Source: Brevundimonas goettingensis (GTDB taxonomy: Bacteria; Pseudomonadota; Alphaproteobacteria; Caulobacterales; Caulobacteraceae). From it: 64,000 nucleotides of DNA. Shown piece after piece: positions 26,859 to 36,117 of the stretch. How positions within the stretch are numbered: position 1 is the stretch's first letter; each line of letters opens with the position of its first letter. The position numbers and the translations under genes were made by a program. The notes beneath the pieces are model-generated. The model made no database searches. It had not been told where the DNA came from and saw nothing but the letters and a program-made list of their open reading frames with translations. The stretch covers positions 2,899,001-2,963,000 of the forward strand of contig NZ_CP062222.1 in the NCBI RefSeq assembly GCF_017487405.1. The letters are read 5' to 3'.

Positions 26859-28831
26859 TGGCTCTCGACACCGCCACCCCCACCGCTCCGAACGCCTACA
26901 AGCCGTCGGACCTGATCGGTCAGGATATCGACGCCTATCTGGCCGCCCACCAGACCAAGTCCCTGCTGCGCTTCATCACCTGCGGCTCGGTGGACGACGG
27001 CAAATCGACCCTGATCGGCCGGCTGCTCTATGACTCGCGCCAGATCTTCGAGGATCAGCTGGCCCAGCTGGAGGCGGATTCGAAGCGGGTCGGGACGCAA
27101 GGCCAGAACATCGACTTCGCCCTTCTGGTCGACGGCCTGACCGCCGAGCGGGAACAGGGCATCACCATCGACGTGGCCTACCGCTTCTTCGCCACCGACC
27201 GGCGCAAATTCATCGTCGCCGACACTCCGGGACACGAGCAGTACACCCGCAACATGGTCACCGGCGCCTCGACCGCCGACCTGGCGGTCATCCTGGTGGA
27301 TGCGCGCAAGGGAATCCTCACCCAGACGCGGCGACACAGCTTCCTCGTGTCGCTGATGGGCATCCGCCATGTGGTGCTGGCGGTGAACAAGATGGATCTG
27401 GTCGGTTATGACCAGTCGGTCTTCGACGCCATCGTCGCCGACTATGCCGCCTTCGCGGCGCAGGTCGGGCTGGCTGATGTGCTGGCCATTCCCCTGTCGG
27501 GTCTGGCGGGGGACAATATCGCGTCGAAGAGCGACAAGACCCCCTGGTATTCCGGCCCGGCCCTGATGGAGCATCTGGAGACGGTCGAGCTGGACGCAGA
27601 CCGACTGCAGGCCAAGGCCTTCCGGATGCCGGTGCAGTGGGTCAACCGGCCCAATCTGGACTTCCGCGGCTTCTCCGGCCTGATCGCCTCGGGCGTGGTG
27701 CGGCCCGGCGACGCGGTGCGGGTCGAGCCCTCGGGTAGGACATCGACCATCGCGCGTATCGTCACGAAAGACGGCGATCTGGATCAGGCCGTCGCCGGAC
27801 AGTCGGTGACCCTGACCCTGGCCGACGAGGTCGACTGCTCGCGCGGCGACATCCTGGCCGCGGCGACCTCCGCCCCCGAGGTCGCCGACCAGTTCGAGAC
27901 GACCATCGTGTGGATGGCCGATGAACCCCTGCTGCCGGGCCGCCCTTATCTGCTCAAGATCGGCGCCCGGACGGTTTCGGCCCAGATCACCGAGATCAAG
28001 CACGAGATCAACGTCAACACGCTCGAGGAGCGGGCGGCGAAGTCCCTGCCGCTGAACGGCATCGCGGTCTGCAACCTGTCGTTTGACCGGCCGATCGGCT
28101 TCGATCCGTATTCGGAGGTTCCGGACACCGGCGGCTTCATCCTGATCGACCGGATGACCAACGCCACGGTCGGAGCGGGGATGATCCGCTTCGCCCTCAG
28201 GCGGTCGCAGAACATCCACTGGCAGGCGCTGGACGTCACCAAGGCCTCGCGGGCCTCCGATCTGGGCCAGAAGCCGGCAGTGATCTGGTTCACCGGCCTG
28301 TCGGGCGCCGGCAAGTCGACTATCGCCAATCTGGTCGAGAAGAAGCTGCGGTTCGAGGGCAAGCACACCTATCTGCTGGACGGGGACAACGTCCGTCACG
28401 GGCTGAATCGCGACCTGGGCTTCACCGATGCCGACCGGGTCGAGAACATCCGCCGCGTAGGCGAGGTGGCGAAACTGATGCTGGACGCCGGTCTGATCGT
28501 CCTGACCGCCTTCATCTCCCCCTTCCGCTCCGAGCGGCGACTGGCGCGCGAACTGCTGGGCCCGGGCGAGTTCTTCGAGGTCCATGTCGACACCCCGCTG
28601 GCGGTCGCCGAGGCCCGCGACGTGAAGGGGCTCTATGCCAAGGCCCGGGCTGGAACGCTGAAGAATTTCACCGGTGTCGACAGCCCCTATGAGGCCCCCG
28701 AAAGTCCGGAGATCGTGGTCGACACGGCCTCAATGACCCCGGAACAGGCGGCCGAGATGATCGTCGAACGCCTGCGTCAGGGCGGCTATCTGCGGCCCGA
28801 TCCGGAGTTCTCGGAAGGTGGCGGGGTCTAG
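26858..28831 (+). CDS. cysNC: Bifunctional sulfate adenylyltransferase subunit 1/APS kinase
   Basis: 657 residues, the size of a CysN-CysC fusion. CysN GTPase motifs: GSVDDGKST (residues 43-51), [12 protein letters not shown] and NKMD. A second P-loop GLSGAGKST at about 480-488 begins APS kinase, which continues with FTGLSG, the [10 protein letters not shown] and the [11 protein letters not shown] segments. It makes PAPS for assimilation or sulfation. Start overlaps the cysD stop by one base. A terminator follows, so the operon is cysD-cysNC. Confidence 0.97.
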   Translation: MALDTATPTAPNAYKPSDLIGQDIDAYLAAHQTKSLLRFITCGSVDDGKSTLIGRLLYDSRQIFEDQLAQLEADSKRVGTQGQNIDFALLVDGLTAEREQGITIDVAYRFFATDRRKFIVADTPGHEQYTRNMVTGASTADLAVILVDARKGILTQTRRHSFLVSLMGIRHVVLAVNKMDLVGYDQSVFDAIVADYAAFAAQVGLADVLAIPLSGLAGDNIASKSDKTPWYSGPALMEHLETVELDADRLQAKAFRMPVQWVNRPNLDFRGFSGLIASGVVRPGDAVRVEPSGRTSTIARIVTKDGDLDQAVAGQSVTLTLADEVDCSRGDILAAATSAPEVADQFETTIVWMADEPLLPGRPYLLKIGARTVSAQITEIKHEINVNTLEERAAKSLPLNGIAVCNLSFDRPIGFDPYSEVPDTGGFILIDRMTNATVGAGMIRFALRRSQNIHWQALDVTKASRASDLGQKPAVIWFTGLSGAGKSTIANLVEKKLRFEGKHTYLLDGDNVRHGLNRDLGFTDADRVENIRRVGEVAKLMLDAGLIVLTAFISPFRSERRLARELLGPGEFFEVHVDTPLAVAEARDVKGLYAKARAGTLKNFTGVDSPYEAPESPEIVVDTASMTPEQAAEMIVERLRQGGYLRPDPEFSEGGGV

Positions 28832-28848
28832 GCTCAGAACAGAAAAAA

Positions 28849-28879
28849 GGCCGCGTCAGACGACACGGCCGGAGTTTTT
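28849..28879 (+). terminator. Terminator of cysD-cysNC operon
   Basis: GGCCG-C-GTC pairs with GAC-A-CGGCC with one mismatch around AGAC, followed by GGAGTTTTTC. An A-run precedes it. Confidence 0.75.
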
Positions 28880-29028
28880 CTTGGGAGGAAACACCCTGGA
28901 AGGAGGGTGGGACGCCGAAGCGTCTGTAGCCCATCTATGCACGATGGACCGGATCGCAAGCGCTGCCGTTCCCTTTGCGTTCCGCGACACTCTGTCGTTC
29001 ACTGGCGGACCGAGTCGCGGAGAGCCCC

Positions 29029-30234
29029 ATGACTGAAACCCTTTCCGCCGCCCAGGCGCGCCGCATCGCCCTGGCCGCGCAGGGCTTTGGGGCCACGCCG
29101 GGAGCCCTTGGCGCGACAGCCTTTCGCCGGACGGCGCGCAGGCTCGGCGTGATCCAGATCGACAGCGTCAATGTGGTGACCCGTACCCACTATCTGCCCG
29201 CCTTCTCGCGTCTGGGCGCCTATCCGCGCGACCTGCTGGAGAGCGAGGCCTGGGGCAGGAAGCGCAGCCTTTTCGAATACTGGGGGCATGAGGCCTCGCT
29301 GCTGCCGGTGGAGACCCAGCCCCTGTTCCGCTGGCGGATGGCGGCCGCCGAGGCGGGCGAGGGCATCTGGGGCTCCATCGCCCGCTTCGGTCACGAGAAG
29401 AGCGACTATGTCGACGGCATACTGAGGGAGATCGAGAAACGGCGCGGCGTCACCGGCGGCGACTTCGCCACAGGGCCGCGCGGGGCGCCCGGCTGGTGGG
29501 AATGGTCGGATGGCAAGCGGGCGCTGGAGTGGCTGTTCTGGACCGGACGGATCACCACCCTGACCCGGCGCGGCTTCGAACGGGTCTATGACCTGCCCGA
29601 ACGCGCCCTGCCCCGCGCCGTGGTCGAGGCGCCGACGCCGAGCCCTGAGGACGCCCAGCGCGAACTGGTGCGTATCTCGGCCCGGGCCATGGGGATCGCC
29701 ACGGCCGCCGACCTGCGCGACTATTTCCGCCTGCCGCTGGCCGACAGCCGGGCGCGGATCCACGAACTGGTCGAGGCGGGCGAACTGATCGCGGTGACGG
29801 TCAAGGGCTGGAACAAGCCGGCCTTCCTTGATCCCGCCGCACGCAAGCCGCGCCGCATCGAGGGCGCGGCGCTTCTGTCGCCGTTCGACAATCTGATCTG
29901 GTTCCGCGACCGGACCGAGCGGCTGTTCGGGGTCCGGGTCCGGCTGGAGATCTACACGCCCGCCCACAAGCGCGAGCACGGCTACTACGTCCTGCCCCTG
30001 CTGCAGGACGAGGCGATCACGGCCCGTGTCGATCTGAAGAGCGACCGCAAGGGCGGAGCGCTGCTGGTCCAGGCCGCCTGGCGCGAGCCGGACGCCAATG
30101 CCGAGACGCCGCGCGTCCTCGCTGAACAGCTGCGGTCCATGGCCGGCTGGCTGGGGCTGGAGCGGGTCGAGGTCATGGAAAAGGGCGACCTTTCGGCCGC
30201 CCTTTCGGAAGCGCTTCGCGTTGAAGCCTCTTAG
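29029..30234 (+). CDS. YcaQ/AlkX-type winged-helix DNA glycosylase
   Basis: 401 residues from the ATG at 29029. The HTH_42 superfamily (AlkZ/YcaQ) is shown by VIQIDSVNVV at residues 41-50, where Gln43 and Asp45 form the Q-phi-D catalytic motif of YcaQ, which unhooks DNA interstrand crosslinks and cleaves bulky N7 adducts. It also has RTHYLPAFSRLGAYPRDLLE, FEYWGHEASLLP and LLSPFDNLIWFRDRTERLF. Cytosolic DNA repair. The stop overlaps the convergent ilvE stop by four bases. Confidence 0.88.
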   Translation: MTETLSAAQARRIALAAQGFGATPGALGATAFRRTARRLGVIQIDSVNVVTRTHYLPAFSRLGAYPRDLLESEAWGRKRSLFEYWGHEASLLPVETQPLFRWRMAAAEAGEGIWGSIARFGHEKSDYVDGILREIEKRRGVTGGDFATGPRGAPGWWEWSDGKRALEWLFWTGRITTLTRRGFERVYDLPERALPRAVVEAPTPSPEDAQRELVRISARAMGIATAADLRDYFRLPLADSRARIHELVEAGELIAVTVKGWNKPAFLDPAARKPRRIEGAALLSPFDNLIWFRDRTERLFGVRVRLEIYTPAHKREHGYYVLPLLQDEAITARVDLKSDRKGGALLVQAAWREPDANAETPRVLAEQLRSMAGWLGLERVEVMEKGDLSAALSEALRVEAS

Positions 30235-31319
30235 GCTTCGATCACCGTCTGGACCCAGTTGTGCGGGTCGGCGACGCGGCCACGCTGAATGCCGACCAGC
30301 TTGCCGAGCATGTCGGTGGTCACCGGGCCGGGCTTGCCGTCACCGATGGTGAAATCGCCGCCGGGCGAGACCACCTTGGAGATCGCGGTGAGGACCGCGG
30401 CGGTGCCGCAGGCGAAGGCTTCGACCACCTCGCCCGAGGCCACGTCGGCGCGCCACTGCTCAAAGGCGTAAGGCGCCTCCCGAACCGTGACGCCGGCGTC
30501 CTTGGCCAGCTGGATGATCGAGGCGCGGGTCACGCCCGGCAGGATGGTGCCGCCCAGCGGTGGGGTCTGCAGCGAGCCGTCCTTGAACACGAAGAAGACG
30601 TTCATCCCGCCCAGTTCCTCGATCCACTTGCCCTCGGCGGCGTCGAGGAAGACGACCTGGTCGCAGCCGTTGGCCACGGCCTCGGCCTGGGCGATCAGGC
30701 TGGCGGCGTAGTTGCCGCCGCACTTGGCCGCGCCGGTGCCGCCGCGCGCGGCGCGGGTGTAGTGCTCCGACACGCGGATGGTGACGCTGTTCTTGCCACC
30801 CTTGAAATAGCCGCCGACCGGCGAGGCCAGGACGACGAACAGATATTCATTGGCCGCGCGCACGCCGAGGAAGGCCTCGGTGGCGATCATGAAGGGGCGC
30901 AGATACAGGCTGCCCTCGCCTTCCGGGATCCAGTCGGCATCGGTCTTGACCAGTTCGGCGACGGCTTCGAGGAACAGGTCTTCCGGCAGGACCGGCATGG
31001 CCAGACGTTCGGCCGAGGCGGCGAAGCGGCGGGCGTTCTGCTCGGGGCGGAACAGGGCCACGCGACCGTCGTCGGTCTTGTAGGCCTTCATCCCCTCGAA
31101 GATTTCCTGGGCGTAGTGCAGGACCGAGGCGGCGGGATCGAGCGGGATCGGGCCGCGCGGCTCGACCTTGTGCGAGTGCCAACCCTGACCGGCGGTGTAG
31201 CGGATCGTCACCATGTGATCCGAGAACACCCGACCGAAGCCCGGATCTTCCATCAGCACGGCGCGGTCGGCGGCCGTGACGAGCGACGGATGGGGAACGC
31301 GGGTAAAGGCGGCGGTCAT
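30231..31319 (-). CDS. ilvE: Branched-chain amino acid aminotransferase
   Basis: 362 residues from the ATG at 31319; an in-frame upstream opening is less likely because its codons fit no homologue. Class IV PLP fold: GMKAYKTDDGRVALFRPEQN, Arg-rich SLYLRPFMIATE, and the Schiff-base lysine in GTGAAKCGGNYAAS. It transfers amino groups to and from Leu, Ile and Val. Its length and GTGAAKCGGNYA form match the larger BCAT group. Converges on the glycosylase gene. Confidence 0.93.
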   Translation of the reverse strand: MTAAFTRVPHPSLVTAADRAVLMEDPGFGRVFSDHMVTIRYTAGQGWHSHKVEPRGPIPLDPAASVLHYAQEIFEGMKAYKTDDGRVALFRPEQNARRFAASAERLAMPVLPEDLFLEAVAELVKTDADWIPEGEGSLYLRPFMIATEAFLGVRAANEYLFVVLASPVGGYFKGGKNSVTIRVSEHYTRAARGGTGAAKCGGNYAASLIAQAEAVANGCDQVVFLDAAEGKWIEELGGMNVFFVFKDGSLQTPPLGGTILPGVTRASIIQLAKDAGVTVREAPYAFEQWRADVASGEVVEAFACGTAAVLTAISKVVSPGGDFTIGDGKPGPVTTDMLGKLVGIQRGRVADPHNWVQTVIEA

Positions 31320-31452
31320 GGACGGTCTCTCGCAAGGGACTTTGGGCGCGCATGGAATAGCCGCGCATAGCCGGGACAACTAGCCGGTTTTTACCGCCGA
31401 GGTCGATTCTTTCGACGATCCTGACGCGGACCCTCAAGCCGAAAGGCCGTCG

Positions 31453-31719
31453 TTACCGTCGATGCGGCGTCTGGGCGAGCAGCAGCAGGATGAACAGCCC
31501 CATGACGGCCGCGGGCGAAAGTTCCCCGGGGTGGAACCGATCGCCGATACAGACATCCTTGCGCAGGATGTCCTGAACCAGGTCGGGGTCGTCGCCGAGC
31601 ACGGTCCAGCTCTCGAACAGCCGGCCGGTGACCGCCCGGGACTGGATCAAGGCGATCTCGTCATCGCCGCCTTCATCGCGAAGGGCCAAGCACGACACCC
31701 AGATCGCCGTGATCGCCAC
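31453..31719 (-). CDS. Small protein with C-terminal membrane helix
   Basis: 88 residues, GTG start 17 bp downstream of the preceding gene's stop. An N-terminal hydrophobic stretch (AITAIWVSCLAL) is followed by an acidic soluble part (VLGDDPDLVQDILRKD) and a C-terminal helix AAVMGLFILLLLAQ. Last in a five-gene minus-strand run of unknown small proteins. Not recognised; the opposite-strand reading of this region is Gln/His/Gly-biased and looks like a shadow. Confidence 0.5.
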   Translation of the reverse strand: MAITAIWVSCLALRDEGGDDEIALIQSRAVTGRLFESWTVLGDDPDLVQDILRKDVCIGDRFHPGELSPAAVMGLFILLLLAQTPHRR

Positions 31720-31736
31720 CGTCAGCTTCTGACGCC

Positions 31737-32120
31737 CTAATTCCTCAGACCCAGACCCGTCCCGCCGAACGGGCTTTCGGTGAACTTGCCAGAGGCCAGA
31801 CGGATCGCGGCGAAGCGACTGAACTCGCCGTCTCCCGCCAGTCGGGTGTCGATGAGCGCGCGCTGAATGCCGCGAATGGCGTGCAGGTCCAGACCGTCGT
31901 ACCGGGCCCCTTCGCCCAGGTCCTGAGCGATGATCTCCAGCTGCACGATCATCTGGGCGGAGTTTTCGGGCGCATGCGACAGGATGCTGGCTTCGGCCAG
32001 ATCGATGACGGTCAGGCCGTTCTCGTCCTCGAGTTCGAGATCTGGCGACGACAGGGTCTCGGCGTTTTCGGCCCAGAGCAAGGCGTGGCTCATGAAGGCC
32101 TTGTGATCAATCTCCGCCAT
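31737..32120 (-). CDS. Hypothetical acidic protein
   Basis: 127 residues, start ATG after a GGAGAACC-like leader. Acidic, mostly helical, with no signal or membrane segment: ENAETLSSPDLELEDENGLT then MIVQLEIIAQDLGEGARYDG. No family recognised. Fourth in the run led by the HTH membrane regulator, 55 bp after the previous stop. Confidence 0.6.
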   Translation of the reverse strand: MAEIDHKAFMSHALLWAENAETLSSPDLELEDENGLTVIDLAEASILSHAPENSAQMIVQLEIIAQDLGEGARYDGLDLHAIRGIQRALIDTRLAGDGEFSRFAAIRLASGKFTESPFGGTGLGLRN

Positions 32121-32175
32121 GGCGGTTCTCCGATACGGGGTAGGGAGCGCGGCGGACGCCGCACGGTAAAAAGGC

Positions 32176-32610
32176 TTATGCGGCCGGCCGGTGGTCCCGG
32201 GCGATGCGGGTCAGGGCCCGCCCTTCCCAGGCGCCGAACAGGGCGATGCTCATCATGAAAAACCATGAGAACCAGCGGATGGAGACCATGGTCCATGCGA
32301 GAGTATCGAGCCTGAACAGGGCCACCACATGGGTCGCCAGCGCCATCAGCTGACACCCGGCCGCGAAGACCAGCCACCAACGATCCCGGGTCAGGGCCAT
32401 CCAGAGCAGGATGACGAACAGCGCCAGGGACGACAGCGCCACGGCCCAGCGAAACCCACCGACCGTGTAGGTCTCGATGAAGGGCGTCAGCAGCAGAATG
32501 CCGACGAGCAGGACCGCGCCACGCCGCTCGGGCCATCCTCCCAGAGCCCCCAGGACGAAGAGGGAAGCGAAGGAAAAGACCACGAAGGGCGTGAACACGA
32601 TCCCCGGCAC
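32176..32610 (-). CDS. Polytopic membrane protein of unknown function
   Basis: 144 residues with five probable hydrophobic helices (about 3-22, 31-45, 53-71, 78-98, 106-127). Conserved-looking aromatic and charged residues in loops include GGWPERRG and SIRWFSWFF. No domain recognised. Third gene of the run, 10 bp after the previous stop, hence very likely cotranscribed. Confidence 0.65.
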   Translation of the reverse strand: MPGIVFTPFVVFSFASLFVLGALGGWPERRGAVLLVGILLLTPFIETYTVGGFRWAVALSSLALFVILLWMALTRDRWWLVFAAGCQLMALATHVVALFRLDTLAWTMVSIRWFSWFFMMSIALFGAWEGRALTRIARDHRPAA

Positions 32611-32620
32611 ATCATGACCC

Positions 32621-32962
32621 TCAGGCGACGACCGAAAGGCGGCCGGTCGTTCCGCCGGTCGTGCCGGGCTTGCTTTCGGTGGCGCCGTCCATGCGCCAGA
32701 CGACGCCGTGATCCTGAGCGACCTCCAGAAGCCCGCCGTGGGCCGAGACCGTCGCCATCCGCGCGGCGTTCAGGGCCGACAGGCCGCTGACGATCTCCGT
32801 CAGACTCTCCTGGCCGACGGCGGCGGCGAGATTGGCGGCCTTGCGTCCATCGATCATCTGGGCTCCCAGCCGGAACATCTCGGCCAGGGCGGCGTCGACC
32901 GCATGTTCGGTCGTGCGCAGCTGGCGAGCAATCTTGATGCCGGCTTCGTGCTTGTTGGTCAT
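32621..32962 (-). CDS. Hypothetical helical protein
   Basis: 113 residues from the ATG at 32962 (upstream in-frame codons are Arg/Gly/Pro-rich and non-coding in look); ribosome-like GGGGGGACA precedes it. Helical N-terminal half (ARQLRTTEHAVDAALAEM) with a Ser/Thr/Gly tail. Some resemblance to phasin-like or chaperone-like small helical proteins in composition only. Second gene of the run. Confidence 0.6.
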   Translation of the reverse strand: MTNKHEAGIKIARQLRTTEHAVDAALAEMFRLGAQMIDGRKAANLAAAVGQESLTEIVSGLSALNAARMATVSAHGGLLEVAQDHGVVWRMDGATESKPGTTGGTTGRLSVVA

Positions 32963-33000
32963 GGTTCTGTCCCCCCCAAGGGTGCGATCGTGAAATCGCG

Positions 33001-33447
33001 TCAGGTCGCTCCGGGCGGCGCCAGCCGATTGCCCAGATCCGCCAGCGCATTGACGAGGGCGATCCCGAGCAAGGCCAGGCCGGTAAGGCCCAGGAAGGTC
33101 AGGACGACCCATCGCAACCGGCCAGAGGTTCCCGGTAGAACCGGGAGGTCACGGCCGAAGAGCTGGGGACGCGGGAGGATCGGTTCCGGCGGCGACGGAG
33201 CGGCTGTCGCCATCGCAGGAGGCGCCACAATCGTCACCCCGGGTATGTCGATCGCGCCGTATAGCGGATGAACCGCTAGGCGCCCCATGGCGTCGCGCCG
33301 GTCCGACGCGCCTAGCCGACGCATCGCTTCGCGGATGTGATTGCTGACCGTATCGGGTGAGATGTTCAGGGCGCGCGCGATTTCCTTGTCGGTGCTCGCC
33401 GCCCGACGAAGACATTCCAGCTGCATAGGCGACAGCGGCCGTTCCAT
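33001..33447 (-). CDS. LuxR-type HTH protein with C-terminal membrane anchor
   Basis: 148 residues from the ATG at 33447. Residues about 5-58 are a LuxR-type helix-turn-helix: LSPMQLECLRRAASTDKEIA then RALNISPDTVSNHIREAMRR. A Pro-rich linker (about 83-112) leads to a single hydrophobic helix at about 117-137 (WVVLTFLGLTGLALLGIALV). There is no receiver or ligand domain, so it is a DNA-binding domain held at the membrane, arguably responding to a membrane partner such as the polytopic protein two genes on. First gene of the five-gene run and next to the tRNA fragment. Confidence 0.75.
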   Translation of the reverse strand: MERPLSPMQLECLRRAASTDKEIARALNISPDTVSNHIREAMRRLGASDRRDAMGRLAVHPLYGAIDIPGVTIVAPPAMATAAPSPPEPILPRPQLFGRDLPVLPGTSGRLRWVVLTFLGLTGLALLGIALVNALADLGNRLAPPGAT

Positions 33448-33603
33448 CGTGTTCCCCAACCCGATACGCGCGAACCATTCTGGCTCTTCGCCACGATCAT
33501 GACTGTCCGCAACCCGACGTCCAGCCCGTCGAGGGATGAAATTCACCTCGCGTCAGGCGGCACGGGTCAGGTTTTCAACCTGAAGTATACATTCGGGGAG
33601 AAA

Positions 33604-33655
33604 TGGCGCACCCGACACGATTCGAACGTGTGACCTTTGCCTTCGGAGGGCAAAT
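33604..33655 (-). other. tRNA-Arg(CCG) 3' fragment, attachment site
   Basis: On the minus strand the sequence shows an anticodon arm (TTGCC, loop CTCCGAA with anticodon CCG, GGCAA), a TpsiC arm (ACACG, TTCGAAT, CGTGT), acceptor 3' strand CGGGTGC, discriminator G and encoded CCA. The D-arm and 5' acceptor strand are missing: upstream bases do not pair. A 3' tRNA fragment next to a tyrosine integrase is the attachment scar left when an element integrates into the 3' end of a tRNA gene. The intact tRNA is expected at the far (right) end of the element, outside what I can find here. Confidence 0.85.
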
Positions 33656-33787
33656 ATTCCGGCTTACTCTAGGTTCCCTTGTGAATACGTAGCGATAGAA
33701 TTGCATGCAAAATCAATCGAAGGCAAGCGACCTAGCGCCACAGAGGTTTTTACGTGTTACTTCTCGGTGATGACCATGTGATGACCA

Positions 33788-35047
33788 ATGGGGCTTGCCG
33801 TGCGTGATGACCAGAAGACGGCCAAGTTGAATAAGACGCTCGTCGATGCCCTGTCGAGCAGCGACAGCCGCTTCACGGTCTGGGATACTGAACTCAAGGG
33901 CTTTGGTATCCGCATAGGTCCTGGCGCAAAAACTTACCTCGTCCGCTACCGCGTAGGTGGGGGACGAACGGGCACGCTCAAGCAGCTCACGATCGGCCGC
34001 CACGGCACCCTTGCACCCGATGAAGCGCGGAAGATCGCGAAGGCCAAGCTTGCAGAGGTCGCGGCCGGCGGAGATCCCCAAACCAGCCGAGAAAAAAAGC
34101 GCCAGGAGATGACTATCTCGGAGCTCTGCGACAACTACCTGCAGAATGGCGTCTCAACGAAGAAAGCATCGACACTCTACGTCGATCGCAGTCGGATCGA
34201 GCGGCACATCAAACCGCTGCTCGGCGGCCTGAAAATCACGGAGGTCACCCGGGCAGTCGTAGAGAAGTTCCGAGATGATATCGCAAAGGGCACCACCGCC
34301 GTCGCTACTAAGCCCAAAGGCAAGCGGACTCGCGCAGACGCGCCAGTGACAGGCGGCAAAGGCGCGTCGACAAGGACCATGGGACTGCTGGGCGGCATCT
34401 TCTCCTATGCCGTCGGCCGAGATCTGGTTGCCACAAATCCGGTTCGCGGCGTACAGCGATTCAAGGGCAAGGCGGCCGAGCGCTTTCTGTCGGTCGAAGA
34501 GTACGGCCGCTTGGGCGCGGCGCTAGAGGCCTGCACGGCTGACGGATACAATGATCAAGCACTGACGATCATCCGCCTGCTTCTCCTGACCGGGGCCCGC
34601 AAGGGCGAGATAGAGCAACTCCGCTGGTCGGAGGTCGACTTCAGTTCGAAGTGGCTCAGGCTCGGCGACAGTAAAACCGGTGCGAAAGCTATTCCGGTCG
34701 GGGACGCGGTGATTGAGATTTTGCAGAACCGGCGCGGCAATCAGATCGAGGACGGTTGGGTGTTCCCAGCAGCTTCAGGGGAGGGCTATTTTGTCGGGAC
34801 GCCTCGGATCTGGAATGTCGTCCGGAAGCGGGCGGGCCTCCCAGATGTCCGACTGCATGACGCGCGACACGGCCACGCCTCACTTGCCGCGGCTGACGGC
34901 CAGCCACTCCAGGTCATTGGCGCCATCCTGGGCCACAAGGACGTCAAGACGACGAGCCGGTATGCTCACCTTGCCGATTCACCTCTGCGCCAAGCGGCGG
35001 ATCGCGTGTCGGGATTGGCGGATGCGGCGATGAGAGGTGGGAAGTGA
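33788..35047 (+). CDS. Tyrosine integrase with Arm-binding (DUF4102) domain
   Basis: 419 residues. The N-terminal DUF4102-like arm domain (FTVWDTELKGFGIRIGPGAK then YLVRYRVGG) is followed by a core-binding part and the catalytic domain: Arg in TGARKGEIEQLRW, HDARHG as the HxxR box, GHKDVKTTSRYAH carrying the last His and the nucleophile Tyr. It catalyses site-specific integration at the adjacent tRNA-Arg 3' end (inference from position). Read away from the tRNA fragment. The stop overlaps the next start. Confidence 0.92.
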   Translation: MGLAVRDDQKTAKLNKTLVDALSSSDSRFTVWDTELKGFGIRIGPGAKTYLVRYRVGGGRTGTLKQLTIGRHGTLAPDEARKIAKAKLAEVAAGGDPQTSREKKRQEMTISELCDNYLQNGVSTKKASTLYVDRSRIERHIKPLLGGLKITEVTRAVVEKFRDDIAKGTTAVATKPKGKRTRADAPVTGGKGASTRTMGLLGGIFSYAVGRDLVATNPVRGVQRFKGKAAERFLSVEEYGRLGAALEACTADGYNDQALTIIRLLLLTGARKGEIEQLRWSEVDFSSKWLRLGDSKTGAKAIPVGDAVIEILQNRRGNQIEDGWVFPAASGEGYFVGTPRIWNVVRKRAGLPDVRLHDARHGHASLAAADGQPLQVIGAILGHKDVKTTSRYAHLADSPLRQAADRVSGLADAAMRGGK

Positions 35048-35784
35048 TGGGTATCGGGGCAGACCGGAGAGCAGCAGCAATCGCGCACATGCAACGCGAG
35101 AAGCATTCTGGGACTTGGGACGCGTCACGCGGCGACGTCGCCCTGAGAGTTGGGCCCCTCCCTATTCCTCCGGGTTACTGGACGCTTGCTGAAGTGTGTG
35201 ATCGATGGGTCCGCGCATCACTTGACCGGTTAGACGCGCCGGATGATCGCACTCAAAAAGACCTTGCTGACGCCTCCATCCCTGCAGTTCTAAACCAGCT
35301 AGTTTCAGGACAGGTGCAGGCTTACGCCGTGTCTCCCGACCGAGCAGTCAGCCGCATACCATCGACGACGTGGCTCAATTTGTCCCAAGAGCCGGGCGCT
35401 CTGGAAAATGCGATGCAATCAATCGCTGACGACTGCCTGACGGGAGCGGCTTTCGAGCCTTACTACGTGGGCTGTACAGCTGTCGTCGACGAAGGAACCT
35501 TCGCGGCGATCGGCAAAGAGCCCGATGTCGAGTTAACGGTGGCGCGAGACCCGGTCAGGCCATGGCGCGACTTCTCGAGCACCTCTGCATGGGTTTCATC
35601 GGATGAGGCAACAGCATTCATAGACGACATCTTGGCCGCCCACGGCGAGCGTGCGCCGCGCCCCATCGATCGATCGCGGGCCTTGCATAAGTATCTCGTG
35701 GACCATGGCGCACCGATCGAATTTTCGTCGGTGGAGTCCCTGCGCAGGCCAGGACGAATGAGACGCAAAGCGCAACAGAACTAG
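35047..35784 (+). CDS. Hypothetical element-borne protein
   Basis: 245 residues from the ATG overlapping the integrase stop (TGATG; a GTG three bases earlier is possible). Soluble, with segments PIPPGYWTLAEVCDRWV and RPWRDFSSTSAWVSSDEATA. No domain recognised. Coupling to the integrase suggests an element-maintenance or accessory (cargo) role. Codon usage is more relaxed than in the core genes. Confidence 0.65.
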   Translation: MGIGADRRAAAIAHMQREKHSGTWDASRGDVALRVGPLPIPPGYWTLAEVCDRWVRASLDRLDAPDDRTQKDLADASIPAVLNQLVSGQVQAYAVSPDRAVSRIPSTTWLNLSQEPGALENAMQSIADDCLTGAAFEPYYVGCTAVVDEGTFAAIGKEPDVELTVARDPVRPWRDFSSTSAWVSSDEATAFIDDILAAHGERAPRPIDRSRALHKYLVDHGAPIEFSSVESLRRPGRMRRKAQQN

Positions 35785-35880
35785 TTCGTTCGCATCTGTT
35801 CGGACCCGTGCGTCGCGCGGCTCAGGCCGTGAAGACATGTTGGTTCCTGTCAGCACACAACGTGCGCAGGAGACAAAACG

Positions 35881-36117
35881 ATGTCCACTAGCGATCCCGA
35901 CCAGTTCCTCAACACAGACCAGGCAGCGACACTGCTCAGTCTGTCAGCTTCCTATCTTCGCAAGCTCCGGCTGACCGGAGGTGGCCCTTCCTTCTCGACG
36001 CTCGGCAGTGGCTCGCGCGCTGACGGCGTTCGCTACCGTCGCGGCGCCCTGTTGGCCTGGGCCGAAAGTCGCTCGGCCTCAAGCACATCCGAGCGCGATG
36101 CCAAGGTGGCTGCGTGA
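35881..36117 (+). CDS. AlpA/excisionase-type HTH protein
   Basis: 78 residues. A MerR-like HTH_17 unit, FLNTDQAATLLSLSASYLRK then GVRYRRGALLAWAESR, typical of phage and island excisionases or AlpA-type activators. GGAGAC ribosome site 7 bp upstream. Likely directs excision by the adjacent integrase or turns on the replication genes. The stop overlaps the next start. Confidence 0.8.
   Translation: MSTSDPDQFLNTDQAATLLSLSASYLRKLRLTGGGPSFSTLGSGSRADGVRYRRGALLAWAESRSASSTSERDAKVAA

Noticed and set aside
26849..28585. 578-codon minus-strand frame opposite cysNC
   Set aside because: Shadow of a clear sulfate-activation gene; no signal or domain in the product.
31462..31740. 92-codon plus-strand frame
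   Set aside because: Gln/Asp/Gly/His-rich and opposite a minus-strand gene that fits the operon and has a membrane helix.
33604..33680. Intact tRNA-Arg gene
   Set aside because: The 3' half and anticodon arm are good, but no D-arm or 5' acceptor strand can be formed from the adjacent bases.
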